The notes beneath the pieces are model-generated. The model ran no database searches. It was not told the DNA's origin and saw nothing but the letters and a program-made list of their open reading frames with translations. A stretch of DNA of 17,533 nucleotides. It comes from Methanosarcinales archaeon (GTDB lineage: Archaea > Halobacteriota > Methanosarcinia > Methanosarcinales > Methanogasteraceae). Positions within the stretch are counted from its first letter, which is position 1. Every line of letters starts with the position of its first letter. Below are positions 1 to 6,075 of this stretch, piece by piece. The position numbers and the translations under genes are program-made. The stretch covers positions 1 through 17,533 of the forward strand of contig JAUWGA010000013.1 of the NCBI GenBank assembly GCA_030606635.1. Direction: 5' to 3'.

Positions 1-38
1 GCAACTCTTCCTGACGTTCGCGATTCACCGTTCGGCAT
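1..38 (-). CDS. Possible 5' end of a gene running off the left edge
   Basis: An ATG at 38 on the minus strand opens a frame (MPNGESRTSGRV...) that stays open to the window edge. A GAGGTGG ribosome-binding-like string lies about 9 nt upstream. Only 12 codons are visible, so neither family nor reality can be judged. It would be the start of a minus-strand gene whose body lies outside the window. Confidence 0.25.
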   Translation of the reverse strand, partial: MPNGESRTSGRV

Positions 39-152
39 TTGAAGACCACCTCATGCGTTATAAAACAGCATCATCGCGATACTTAAACTTACCCAACCTC
101 TTATCGTCATGCATTGTCGTTTGAATTCAATTACTCTTAATCGTTAGTCACC

Positions 153-455
153 TCACCGAAGAACCCGCATCATCTGCTCCCGATACTCCCGGAAAGCATC
201 CCTCCCAGCATCAGTCAGCCGGAGCATCGTATGCGGCTTTCTCTGTCCACAAACTCCTTCACAACCTCGACATGCCCGGCAGCCCCAAGCTTGCTCGTAT
301 GCGAGGAGAGATTGCCAGCCGCAAGCCCGGTCTGGCGCATCAGGAAGGGGAAGCCAGCGCTCCCGGGCGACATAGAGCTATGCCATGATCATGAGCCTTT
401 CCGGCTCGTGGATCATGCGGTCGATTCCAGCGATTGGGCTCGGAGGTCTTCGCTG
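153..455 (-). pseudogene. Decayed copy of the winged-helix regulator at 1292-1609
   Basis: About 300 nt align at nucleotide level with the intact winged-helix gene at 1292-1609, including the conserved last codons (MMRVLR then TGA, against MMQVLR then TGA). The copy is broken. Reading on the minus strand, the codon matching Tyr32 of the intact protein is TAG (378-380). There is one extra base near 361-367 and two extra bases near 241-244, so the middle is out of frame. The first codons of the intact gene have no counterpart here. It is therefore a duplicated and inactivated paralogue. No partner membrane gene remains beside it, whereas the intact copy has one. The 120 nt to its left and the stretch 456-591 hold no gene I can recognise. 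Confidence 0.8.
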
Positions 456-591
456 GAACGATTCTTACTGGGTGCGGACGTTAAGCATAGCAGCAGGCAC
501 ATAAAAAAATTGCAGATCAGGCTTAAAGTCCGCAGAAAATCCATGAACATAGAAGAAAAGAGATTTGGAAGGGGGATAAAACCACAAATCG

Positions 592-816
592 CTACACGTC
601 TAACTTTTTCATACGTTCGGCAGAACTGGTCTGCGCAATCAGATCACGGACAATGGGGACCAATTTGTATGGAATTTTCATAAACGTATCTCCGGAATCT
701 TCATAAGCAGCTTCGTCTTCGGCAACGGCTTCTTCGTCAGTCTGGCTCTCATAATGCGCTAAAACACGCTGTACCTGCTCTTCATTCCATCCTGGTGGGA
801 GTTTATTCTGTCTCAT
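592..816 (-). CDS. Small acidic antitoxin-like protein of a toxin-antitoxin pair
   Basis: This 74-residue protein begins MRQNKLPPGWNEEQVQRVL and has an acidic middle (EEAVAEDEAAYED) and a hydrophobic tail (IPYKLVPIVRDLIAQ). I recognise the pattern 'LPPGWxEExVxRVLxHYExQTxEEAxAEDEAA' from small proteins that sit beside BrnT/DUF4258-like toxins in many bacteria and archaea. The start codon overlaps the stop of the upstream toxin gene by four bases (ATGA), with AAGGAG five bases before it, so the two are translationally coupled. Inferred role: binding and neutralising the partner toxin. The toxin-first order is unusual for classical type II pairs but normal for BrnT-like ones. No DNA-binding motif is obvious, so any autoregulation would have to act through another part. 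Confidence 0.7.
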   Translation of the reverse strand: MRQNKLPPGWNEEQVQRVLAHYESQTDEEAVAEDEAAYEDSGDTFMKIPYKLVPIVRDLIAQTSSAERMKKLDV

Positions 817-1091
817 TTTCTCCTTTTGATACGTCTTCGGTAAGCTATCAGTGCTTTTCCTGATAAATTGTATGCGGTTATCACAAATATACTCTCTGGT
901 TCTGGCACATAGATGACACGAAGGTACCTGCCGGATCGGGTCTGACCAATGGCAACTCGTGCCCCCTCGTGCCCAATGCGGTCTTCACCGGGATGCGATA
1001 GGACATCTTCCACTTCCTGTTTGGTTACTTTATGGCGGTGGATGTGTGAGGCGTTTGTCTTCGGGTCCAGGTAAAACCGAATCTTCATCAT
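813..1091 (-). CDS. BrnT/DUF4258-like toxin candidate
   Basis: A 92-residue basic protein. It has a short N-terminal strand (MMKIRFYLDP), a helix with repeated His (SHIHRHKVTKQEVEDVL), a central beta region (RSGRYLRVIYVPEPESIFVIT) and an Arg/Lys-rich end. This layout matches the BrnT / DUF4258 / RelE-like small ribonuclease toxins: a 'helix, then G-x-T-xxGRYLxVxY, then a strand' order. A longer frame opens at 1187. I prefer the ATG at 1091 because GGAAG lies five bases upstream and a TATA box (1111-1120) is placed so that a transcript would begin at about 1091. The antitoxin follows with a 4-bp overlap. Family assignment is from pattern only; which RNA it would cut cannot be seen. Confidence 0.65.
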   Translation of the reverse strand: MMKIRFYLDPKTNASHIHRHKVTKQEVEDVLSHPGEDRIGHEGARVAIGQTRSGRYLRVIYVPEPESIFVITAYNLSGKALIAYRRRIKRRK

Positions 1092-1110
1092 TGATACTTC
1101 CTTTGGAACT

Positions 1111-1120
1111 GTAATATAAG
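1111..1120 (-). promoter_or_regulatory. TATA box of the toxin-antitoxin operon
   Basis: CTTATATTAC on the minus strand, centred about 24 nt before the chosen toxin start at 1091. That spacing predicts a leaderless or near-leaderless transcript and argues against the upstream start at 1187. Confidence 0.5.
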
Positions 1121-1291
1121 CATCTCTACTCAATGGATATGTTACGCCATTCGGTGTCACCGGACTGATTCCAGTGCTGCAGAACACAGCATAGATCTAA
1201 CGTCACATCCAAAAACAAACCGAGCCAGAACTCAATAAAACCATGGCATAAATCAATATCGGGTGTCTGGTCTCTATGTCATAGGGACGGT

Positions 1292-1609
1292 TCATCGAAG
1301 AACCTGCATCATCCCCTCCCGGTACTCCCGAAATGCATCCCTGCCCGCATCGGTCAGTCGGAGCAGCGTATGCGGCTTTCTATCCACAAACTCCTTCACG
1401 ACCTCGATGTACCCGGCAGCCTCAAGCTTGCTCGTATGTGAGGAGAGATTGCCAGCCGTAAGCCCGGTCTGGCGCATCAAAAAGAGGAAGTCTGCGCTCT
1501 CGACGACGTAGAGGTATGCCATGACCATGAGCCTTGCCGGCTCGTGGATCAGGCGGTCGATTCCAGCGATGGGGTGGAGATCTTCACCGGTTTCACTTGC
1601 TGCCATCAT
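1292..1609 (-). CDS. Winged-helix transcriptional regulator (ArsR/MarR-like, HTH_34 type)
   Basis: A 105-residue winged-helix DNA-binding protein. The N-terminal helix (IAGIDRLIHEPARLMVMAYL) is followed by the recognition region (QTGLTAGNLSSHTSKLEAAG, about residues 49-68) and the wing (VKEFVDRKPHTLLRLTDAG, about 74-92), the order seen in the 'HxPxRLxIL...LTxGNLSxHLxKLExAGYI' group of small regulators. Its ATG overlaps the stop of the upstream membrane-protein gene (TGA at 1606-1608), so the pair forms one operon. Regulators of this group next to membrane proteins often control their own operon. The palindromes at 2261-2288 next to the operon TATA box are the obvious target, though that link is inference. 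A dead copy of this gene lies at 153-455. Confidence 0.85.
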   Translation of the reverse strand: MMAASETGEDLHPIAGIDRLIHEPARLMVMAYLYVVESADFLFLMRQTGLTAGNLSSHTSKLEAAGYIEVVKEFVDRKPHTLLRLTDAGRDAFREYREGMMQVLR

Positions 1610-2214
1610 GCATCTCCGTTTCCGGAAAGCGGATACTTGCGCAGGAATCGGATGAAGATTGCCAGACCGCTAAGGACTAAAAATCCACCTATGAGAACCA
1701 GATACAGTATCAATCCCGTACATCCGGATCCAAATTCTATCAAAGAGAAGAAAACGCCCAAAACCACTGATAGGATCGCATATCCGGTGTAACGGACGCT
1801 CCCGGATCTGGATTGCGCATGAGCGAAGGGTCCGACCAGGATCATCCCGAAGAACAGTGGCGCCCAGTTCACCCACTGGGAATAATCCTTTACATTTCCA
1901 AAAAGAGAGATCAGAGTGAAAATGATCACGATAACTGCAAACTCGAAGAGAAGGACGCCTGTCAGGGCATCCTTTGGATTTTCCCTATGGAATTTGACAA
2001 ACCCGATTCTGGGATACGTGTACCGCCTCCGGACGAACTCCACAATCCTTCCGGAGAATACTATCAATAATATATAGAATGCAAAGATGGGGGAATAGAA
2101 GAATCCTCCGAATGTCATGAGGATCAGCCCCATCATAACTTCCATCAAACCGTCCTGCTGAGAATCTCGGTATGCCCTCTTCTCAAGTTCTTTGAGATCG
2201 GTTTCTTGTGCCAT
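1606..2214 (-). CDS. Polytopic membrane protein co-transcribed with a winged-helix regulator
   Basis: A 202-residue protein with a charged cytoplasmic-looking head (MAQETDLKELEKRAYRDSQQDG) and about six hydrophobic segments: two within residues 24-60, one near 85-105, one near 118-132, one near 143-160, and a last one near 163-187 followed by the basic end FIRFLRKYPL. No catalytic motif is visible, so I give it no function. It resembles the uncharacterised integral membrane proteins that accompany small winged-helix regulators in archaeal and bacterial genomes. The frame extends upstream to 2268, but I chose the ATG at 2214 because GGAGG lies eight bases before it and the TATA box at 2251-2260 leaves room only for this start. 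The regulator gene follows with a 4-bp overlap. Confidence 0.8.
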   Translation of the reverse strand: MAQETDLKELEKRAYRDSQQDGLMEVMMGLILMTFGGFFYSPIFAFYILLIVFSGRIVEFVRRRYTYPRIGFVKFHRENPKDALTGVLLFEFAVIVIIFTLISLFGNVKDYSQWVNWAPLFFGMILVGPFAHAQSRSGSVRYTGYAILSVVLGVFFSLIEFGSGCTGLILYLVLIGGFLVLSGLAIFIRFLRKYPLSGNGDA

Positions 2215-2250
2215 GATGTACCTCCGTACATTAACGTAAAGCAGTTTGTA

Positions 2251-2260
2251 GTATATAAGA
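2251..2260 (-). promoter_or_regulatory. TATA box of the membrane protein / winged-helix operon
   Basis: TCTTATATAC on the minus strand. Transcription would begin near 2230, leaving a leader of roughly 15-20 nt that carries the GGAGG site before the ATG at 2214. Confidence 0.65.
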
Positions 2261-2288
2261 CTTTGCATTGCAAAGTTATTTGCAATAA
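2261..2288 (-). promoter_or_regulatory. Twin palindromes, probable operator upstream of the TATA box
   Basis: CTTTGCA-t-TGCAAAG (2261-2275) is a perfect 7-bp inverted repeat. It is followed directly by TTATT-tgc-AATAA (2276-2288), a perfect 5-bp inverted repeat sharing the TTGCAA core. They abut the TATA box on its upstream side, where the TFB recognition element would be. A bound dimer here would affect TFB/TBP binding. The winged-helix protein of the same operon is the likely ligand (inference). Confidence 0.55.
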
Positions 2289-2334
2289 GTAATACCTGAA
2301 ATCAGAAAATGTGGCATATACTCCGGGCTAACAA

Positions 2335-2976
2335 CTACCCGGCGAGCACTTCTGCACCCCTCGTCCGGGGCACGCTGTCAGAAGACGACGAAGAGCCGTG
2401 GACATGCCTCACAATCATCCCGCGAACCGCCCTGTCGCACAGAAACGTGATGACCGGAATGATCATTCGCCCGACCGTTACGCCAAGCGAACCCCGGACG
2501 CGGTATGCGAATGCCTGCTCATGGAAGACCGGATGCAGCCGGACCGAGACAGCAGGAGAACGGGTCAGTGGGGCAAAAGCTGCGTACAGGAACCCTGATA
2601 ACATGCCGGTCTCAGCTGGATCATCAAGTCCGAATGTTGCGCGGCATGAAAGTTCCCTGAAATTGATTCTCTGCGCCACCCTCCGCGCCAGCGTGGTCAC
2701 AGGACGGTGCAGCGTGCGAAACAGTCCAGAGATACGCCTGACCTCCATTTTCGCATCTACCTTCTCATCTCTCGGGTCTTCTCGCTCGGTGGCTGCGAAA
2801 CCATCGATGACGCGGGATAGAAACAACCATCGCACCTCGATTCTCTGCACGGGATCCCCACCAGGGTCTCGCTTCAGTTCAAACCGGCAGACGAACGGAA
2901 TCCATAACAGAAGCATCAGTGCAAGTGTAAGCGTTGATACGACGAGCGATAAAAAAATAAGAAGAGAGGGATGCAA
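2335..2976 (-). CDS. DUF2953 protein (YtfI-like), partner of GerW/YtfJ
   Basis: A 213-residue protein with one N-terminal membrane anchor (about residues 5-27, LLIFLSLVVSTLTLALMLLL) and a soluble domain. The middle carries the family mark FGLDDPAETGMLSGFLYAAF (about residues 115-134), which I recognise from DUF2953 proteins; in Bacillus the member is ytfI, next to ytfJ. Here too it directly follows the GerW/YtfJ gene, 13 nt after its stop. The start appears to be TTG at 2976, preceded by a strong GGGGGGTGG ribosome site four to six bases away. The C-terminal 20 residues are Ser/Arg-rich and look disordered. Its role is unknown; the conserved pairing suggests it acts with GerW at the membrane. 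Confidence 0.8.
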   Translation of the reverse strand: MHPSLLIFLSLVVSTLTLALMLLLWIPFVCRFELKRDPGGDPVQRIEVRWLFLSRVIDGFAATEREDPRDEKVDAKMEVRRISGLFRTLHRPVTTLARRVAQRINFRELSCRATFGLDDPAETGMLSGFLYAAFAPLTRSPAVSVRLHPVFHEQAFAYRVRGSLGVTVGRMIIPVITFLCDRAVRGMIVRHVHGSSSSSDSVPRTRGAEVLAG

Positions 2977-2989
2977 GATACCACCCCCC

Positions 2990-3397
2990 TCAATTCTCGT
3001 CTGCGGATTTTTCCGGCTCCTTCTCCTTCGTCTTCTCTGTCTCCTTCTCCCTCTTTCCTCTCATGGATTTTATCTTATCCACGACTTCAGGCACAGCCTC
3101 CACGATCTTTCCGATATCTATGCCCTTTCCTGTCGCCGGGAGCAGTTTGACCTCGTCTTCTGATACCAAGAGGAATGCGACCGGCTCGATCTTTGCGCCG
3201 CCACCGCCGCCACCGCCAAAACCGCTCTCCTCGCCATGCTTGCCCTCGCCGCCAGCACTGCCAAATCCGAATGACACCTTGCTGATCGGTATCACGGTTT
3301 TGCCTGCTACCGTGATCGGCTCACCGACGATGGTCCTGGTGGTGACCAGTTTCTCAAGCTGCTCCACGACTTCCTGCATCAATTCTTCGACGCCCAT
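2990..3397 (-). CDS. GerW / YtfJ family protein
   Basis: A 135-residue protein. The front (MGVEELMQEVVEQLEKLVTT) is helical. It continues RTIVGEPITVAGKTVIPISK and VSFGFGSAGGEG, then a glycine run (GFGGGGGGGAKIEPVAFLLV), and ends in a charged Lys/Glu tail of about 30 residues. That order (V-G-x-P-I, TVIPISKVSFGFG, a Gly-rich loop, then KIxPxAFLVV) is diagnostic of GerW/YtfJ. The family was named for Bacillus spore germination but is common in non-sporulating archaea, where its function is unknown. A GTG at 3442 would lengthen it, but the ATG at 3397 has GAGGT seven bases upstream and matches the usual family start. The stop of a 30-codon ORF lies one base before this ATG, so translation may be coupled. 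Confidence 0.88.
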   Translation of the reverse strand: MGVEELMQEVVEQLEKLVTTRTIVGEPITVAGKTVIPISKVSFGFGSAGGEGKHGEESGFGGGGGGGAKIEPVAFLLVSEDEVKLLPATGKGIDIGKIVEAVPEVVDKIKSMRGKREKETEKTKEKEPEKSADEN

Positions 3398-3398
3398 T

Positions 3399-3491
3399 TT
3401 ACCAACCTCGGTTGATCCTATTGCAAGCAAACCGGGTAACACTTCCGGTTGCGTGAATTGGCGGCTTCTGATCGATTGTATTTCTGATCAT
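3399..3491 (-). CDS. Possible 30-residue ORF between the 51-residue ORF and gerW
   Basis: Starts ATG at 3491 with a 4-bp ATGA overlap with the stop of the preceding small ORF and ends TAA one base before the gerW ATG, so it tiles the gap exactly. The product would be MIRNTIDQKPPIHATGSV... followed by a basic end. I recognise no family. It has no separate ribosome site apart from GGAGGGGTGGGTGCC upstream, which would fit reinitiation. It could be a coupling leader or chance. Confidence 0.35.
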   Translation of the reverse strand: MIRNTIDQKPPIHATGSVTRFACNRINRGW

Positions 3492-3643
3492 GGCACCCAC
3501 CCCTCCCGGGGGCGCCCGATCGATCCATGCTCGATAGTGACCCGGTACTTCGGGACCGTGATCGGCACCTGCGCGGTACGCCTGAACGAGTCTTTCTCCT
3601 TTCGCGGTTCGTTGTGGGTGTAGTTCTGGTTGGGATTTTTCAT
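3488..3643 (-). CDS. Small basic protein of 51 residues, first gene of the gerW operon
   Basis: The frame opens with ATG at 3643, preceded by GAGGT with seven bases of spacing. A TATA box (3691-3703) is placed to give a leader of about 28 nt. The product begins MKNPNQNYTHNEPRKEKDSF and goes on to RRTAQVPITVPKYRVTIEHG and ends GRPREGWVP. It is hydrophilic and basic, with a short beta-prone centre, and has no cysteine or membrane segment. I know no family for it. Its promoter and ribosome site support expression. It overlaps the next ORF by four bases, so it is the promoter-proximal member of a run ending in gerW and the DUF2953 gene. Confidence 0.55.
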   Translation of the reverse strand: MKNPNQNYTHNEPRKEKDSFRRTAQVPITVPKYRVTIEHGSIGRPREGWVP

Positions 3644-3664
3644 GTTTCTTACCTCATTTTGTTC

Positions 3665-3690
3665 GGACTGGTCTATTGATTGACCTGTCC
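3665..3690 (-). promoter_or_regulatory. Inverted repeat over the predicted start of the gerW operon
   Basis: GGACTGGTC (3665-3673) and GACCTGTCC (3682-3690) form 9-bp arms with one mismatch and an 8-nt spacer. The repeat lies immediately downstream of the TATA box and over the predicted transcription start (about 3671), a typical repressor position in archaea. Confidence 0.55.
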
Positions 3691-3703
3691 GATAATATAT
3701 ACG
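3691..3703 (-). promoter_or_regulatory. TATA box of the gerW operon
   Basis: CGTATATATTATC on the minus strand, centred about 54 nt before the ATG at 3643, implying a start near 3671. It serves the 51-residue ORF, the 30-residue ORF, gerW and the DUF2953 gene. Confidence 0.6.
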
Positions 3704-3813
3704 TAACTAATGGTACTTAAACATTTCTATAAATCGAAAGACTTTGTGATGCAAGAAGAATACGTACGAATGTCGAATTTACTATCGAGGACTCCCAATC
3801 ACGATCGATCGGA

Positions 3814-4125
3814 TCATCCAGGGCAGATCTCGCAGTGTTCATCCTCCCGGATCTTCCTGCATATCTCACATATCCTCTGCGTCGGATCAACGGTGCCAAC
3901 TCTGGCGATATCGTCTGCAAGGTCTGCTATGGCAGCTCTGGCATCATCCTGCAATTCGATCTTGGACCCCCTTTTGTTGGATACATACTGCGAAACCGCC
4001 GCCTGTGTGATTCCGAGTATCTCTGATATCTCTTTCTGGGACATCACCTTCGCAAGCTCTTTTGCCAGTTCGGATCTGATGGCGGGGAGCGCATACCATA
4101 CCGCAATTTCGCAAGGGACTTTCAT
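3814..4125 (-). CDS. COG2522-type archaeal transcriptional regulator with zinc knuckle
   Basis: A 103-residue protein. Residues about 16-56 form a helix-turn-helix (AIRSELAKELAKVMSQ, then KEISEILGITQAAVSQYVSN). The C-terminus carries a four-cysteine zinc knuckle, C86-x2-C89 and C98-x2-C101 (RICEICRKIREDEHCEICPG). This pairing is characteristic of the archaeal 'predicted transcriptional regulator' family COG2522. The gene diverges from ycaO. Its TATA box (4142-4149) is so close to the ATG that the mRNA should be leaderless. The perfect palindrome at 4151-4162 sits against that TATA box, so autoregulation, and control of the sulfur operon on the other side, is a natural inference. What signal it senses is not visible. 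Confidence 0.85.
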   Translation of the reverse strand: MKVPCEIAVWYALPAIRSELAKELAKVMSQKEISEILGITQAAVSQYVSNKRGSKIELQDDARAAIADLADDIARVGTVDPTQRICEICRKIREDEHCEICPG

Positions 4126-4141
4126 GCTGCAATCACAACCT

Positions 4142-4149
4142 TTATATAC
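4142..4149 (-). promoter_or_regulatory. TATA box of the COG2522 regulator, leaderless
   Basis: GTATATAA on the minus strand, centred about 21 nt before the ATG at 4125. Initiation would fall on or next to the start codon. Confidence 0.6.
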
Positions 4150-4150
4150 T

Positions 4151-4162
4151 TAACAATTGTTA
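4151..4162. promoter_or_regulatory. Perfect palindrome between two divergent promoters
   Basis: TAACAATTGTTA reads the same on both strands. It abuts the upstream side of the regulator TATA box and lies 16 nt before the TATA box of ycaO, so one bound protein could influence both directions. A further half site GTTA follows at 4164-4167. Confidence 0.5.
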
Positions 4163-4177
4163 TGTTAGTCGATACTC

Positions 4178-4187
4178 GTATATAAAA
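4178..4187 (+). promoter_or_regulatory. TATA box of the ycaO-tfuA sulfur operon
   Basis: GTATATAAAA, centred about 39 nt before the GTG at 4221. Initiation near 4207 leaves a short leader carrying GAGGTGAT (4210-4217). No other convincing TATA box is seen inside the nine-gene run, which supports one long transcript. Confidence 0.65.
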
Positions 4188-4220
4188 GTAGGCGTCATTC
4201 GAAGTAAACGAGGTGATCCG

Positions 4221-5462
4221 GTGAGACTAAAATCATGCACCAAAAAATATAAAAAAGACACGCACAGAGCAGTTCCTCCGGAGGAGACGCTCTCCCGCAT
4301 CAAGTCGAAGATGGTGACGGCTGGCATAACAAGGGTTGCTGATATAACAGACCTTGACCGGATCGGCATACCGGTCTTCTCGAGCATCAGACCGACCGCG
4401 GATGATGGCGCGATCTCGGTCTACAATGGTAAAGGGGCAACTCCGGAAGAAGCCGGGGTCTCGGCGATGATGGAGGGCATAGAGCGCTACTCGGCAGAGG
4501 TTCATGACAGGGAAATGGTGACGGGGAGGTTTTCGGAGTTGGACAGTTGCGGAAACGCCCTTAATCCTGATGAACTGATCCTGCCGCAATCAACAGACCC
4601 CGATCAGAGCATTCAATGGATCAACGGATACGATCTGGTGAATGACGAGGAGATACTCGTGCCTGCAAGTGCCGTATTCCATCCGCTTCCGCTTTCCAAG
4701 GATCACGCCACACTCTTCCGGACGAACACGAACGGCCTGGCATCAGGAAACGAGCTCGAAGAGGCGATATTCCACGGGCTTTCAGAGGTGATCGAGAGGG
4801 ACGCATGGTCGCTTGTCGAGGCGTCCCGGAATGCCGGTCCGAACATCATAAGCCCCGATAACGGCATGGTCGGAGATCTCATGGACAGATTTTCGGATGC
4901 AGAAGTCTCGGTGCAGATCAGGGACATGACAAGCGACACCGGCATCCCGACGTTTGCTGCTGTCTCGGATGACCTCCTGCTGAAAGACCCTGCACTCCTC
5001 ACGATCGGGATGGGCACGCATACGAATGCGTATGTTGCGATGTTAAGGGCGATAACAGAGGTTGCCCAGAGCAGACTGACCCAGATACATGGCGCAAGAG
5101 AGGACACCACGGTCGCAGAGTTCCGGACGAAGATCGGCTATGAGCGGACAAAGAGGATCAACAGGCACTGGTTTGGCGCATCCGATGGAACCGGGGAGGG
5201 GGACAGGGATTTCGACAGTATCACATCGTTTGAGAGCGACGATTTTCTGGACGACATAGGATACATGATCCGGAATCTCGAAGGTGCCGGCATGGATCGC
5301 GCGATCGTTGTGGACCTGACAAGGAGCGAAATCGATGTTCCCGTTGTCAGGGTGATCGTTCCCGGACTGGAGGTCTATGCGATGGATTCTGAGCGGATCG
5401 GGACGCGGTGTAAAGATGAAAGGAACAAGAATCGTCGTCTTCGTAGGACCAAGCGTGGATAA
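4221..5462 (+). CDS. ycaO: YcaO-family protein, McrA thioamidation (thioglycine) type
   Basis: A 413-residue YcaO enzyme, which uses ATP to activate a peptide amide oxygen. Members paired with TfuA replace that oxygen with sulfur; in methanogens the target is the glycine of McrA that becomes thioglycine. Visible ATP-site motifs are YNGKGATPEEAGVSAMMEG (68-86), running on to IERYSAE, then TNTNGLASGNELEEAIFHG (168-186) leading into LSEVIERDAW. The conserved C-terminal part includes PVVRVIVPGLEVYAMD. The start is GTG with GAGGTGAT four bases upstream. The last 47 bp overlap tfuA in another frame, and the tail in that overlap is Arg/Lys-rich. This is the first gene of a nine-gene run. The substrate McrA is not in the window, so target identity is by family and by the methanogen context. 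Confidence 0.93.
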   Translation: MRLKSCTKKYKKDTHRAVPPEETLSRIKSKMVTAGITRVADITDLDRIGIPVFSSIRPTADDGAISVYNGKGATPEEAGVSAMMEGIERYSAEVHDREMVTGRFSELDSCGNALNPDELILPQSTDPDQSIQWINGYDLVNDEEILVPASAVFHPLPLSKDHATLFRTNTNGLASGNELEEAIFHGLSEVIERDAWSLVEASRNAGPNIISPDNGMVGDLMDRFSDAEVSVQIRDMTSDTGIPTFAAVSDDLLLKDPALLTIGMGTHTNAYVAMLRAITEVAQSRLTQIHGAREDTTVAEFRTKIGYERTKRINRHWFGASDGTGEGDRDFDSITSFESDDFLDDIGYMIRNLEGAGMDRAIVVDLTRSEIDVPVVRVIVPGLEVYAMDSERIGTRCKDERNKNRRLRRTKRG

Positions 5463-6075
5463 GGAGACTGCAAAGGATATCCTTGATGCAGAGTACCTGC
5501 CGCCTGCAAAGAGAGGAGACGTTTCCAGAGCGGCTAACGATGGCGCAGAGATTATATGTCTCATAGACGGCGTATTCTTCCAGGATTCTGCGGTAGCTCA
5601 CCGGGAGATCCTCCATGCTCTGAAGAAAGGGGTCAGGATGATCGGATCATCGAGTATGGGGGCACTCAGGGCATCTGAACTGGATCTGTACGGGATGGAA
5701 GGGGTTGGAAAGATATACGAGTGGTACAAGAGCGGAAAACTCATATCAGACGACGAGGTTGCTCTCTTCTTTGAGCCGGTGTATTTCAAGCCCATTTCTG
5801 AGCCGCTGGTCAACATACGGTACAATCTCCGGATAGCGGAAGCAGAAGGAGTGATCGACAGAGATACCTGCGAGAAGGTTCTAAAGATCGCAAAATCCCT
5901 CTACTTCCCTGACAGGACCTACCAGCGGATACTCGACGCTGCGGAGGGCGTAATAGATGGCGACGCTCTCAAGCGTTTCAGGAGGTTTATCGAAGTGGAG
6001 AAGAGGGATCTGAAGAAGGAGGATGCGATCGAGGCATTGAAGAGGGTACGGGACATACGCGAGGTCACGGAATGA
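5416..6075 (+). CDS. tfuA: TfuA, partner of YcaO in thioamidation
   Basis: A 219-residue TfuA-like protein. The family marks are RIVVFVGPSVDKETA (about 5-19), LPPAKRGDV, DGVFFQDSAVAHREILHALK, then MIGSSSMGALRASELDLYGM and DDEVALFFEP. Work on the methanogen protein showed that TfuA hydrolyses thiocarboxylated ThiS and hands the sulfur to YcaO, using a Ser-Lys pair. The GSSSMGALRA stretch has candidate serines, but I cannot assign the pair by eye. A longer frame opens at 5377. The ATG at 5416 is preferred because the homologous domain begins directly after it. It overlaps ycaO by 47 bp and ends with ATGA shared with the sulfur-carrier gene, so all three are coupled. Confidence 0.92.
   Translation: MKGTRIVVFVGPSVDKETAKDILDAEYLPPAKRGDVSRAANDGAEIICLIDGVFFQDSAVAHREILHALKKGVRMIGSSSMGALRASELDLYGMEGVGKIYEWYKSGKLISDDEVALFFEPVYFKPISEPLVNIRYNLRIAEAEGVIDRDTCEKVLKIAKSLYFPDRTYQRILDAAEGVIDGDALKRFRRFIEVEKRDLKKEDAIEALKRVRDIREVTE

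Noticed and set aside
231..683. Plus-strand open frame of 150 codons
   Set aside because: It runs antisense through the decayed winged-helix copy and into the antitoxin gene; it has no domain, and the minus-strand reading explains the sequence.
2309..3163. Plus-strand open frame of 284 codons
   Set aside because: It is antisense to the DUF2953 and GerW genes, which carry recognisable family motifs; the composition is Ser/Arg-rich as in shadow frames.
5043..5564. Minus-strand open frames opposite ycaO and tfuA
   Set aside because: Both plus-strand genes are certain; the opposite frames show no motif, promoter or ribosome site.
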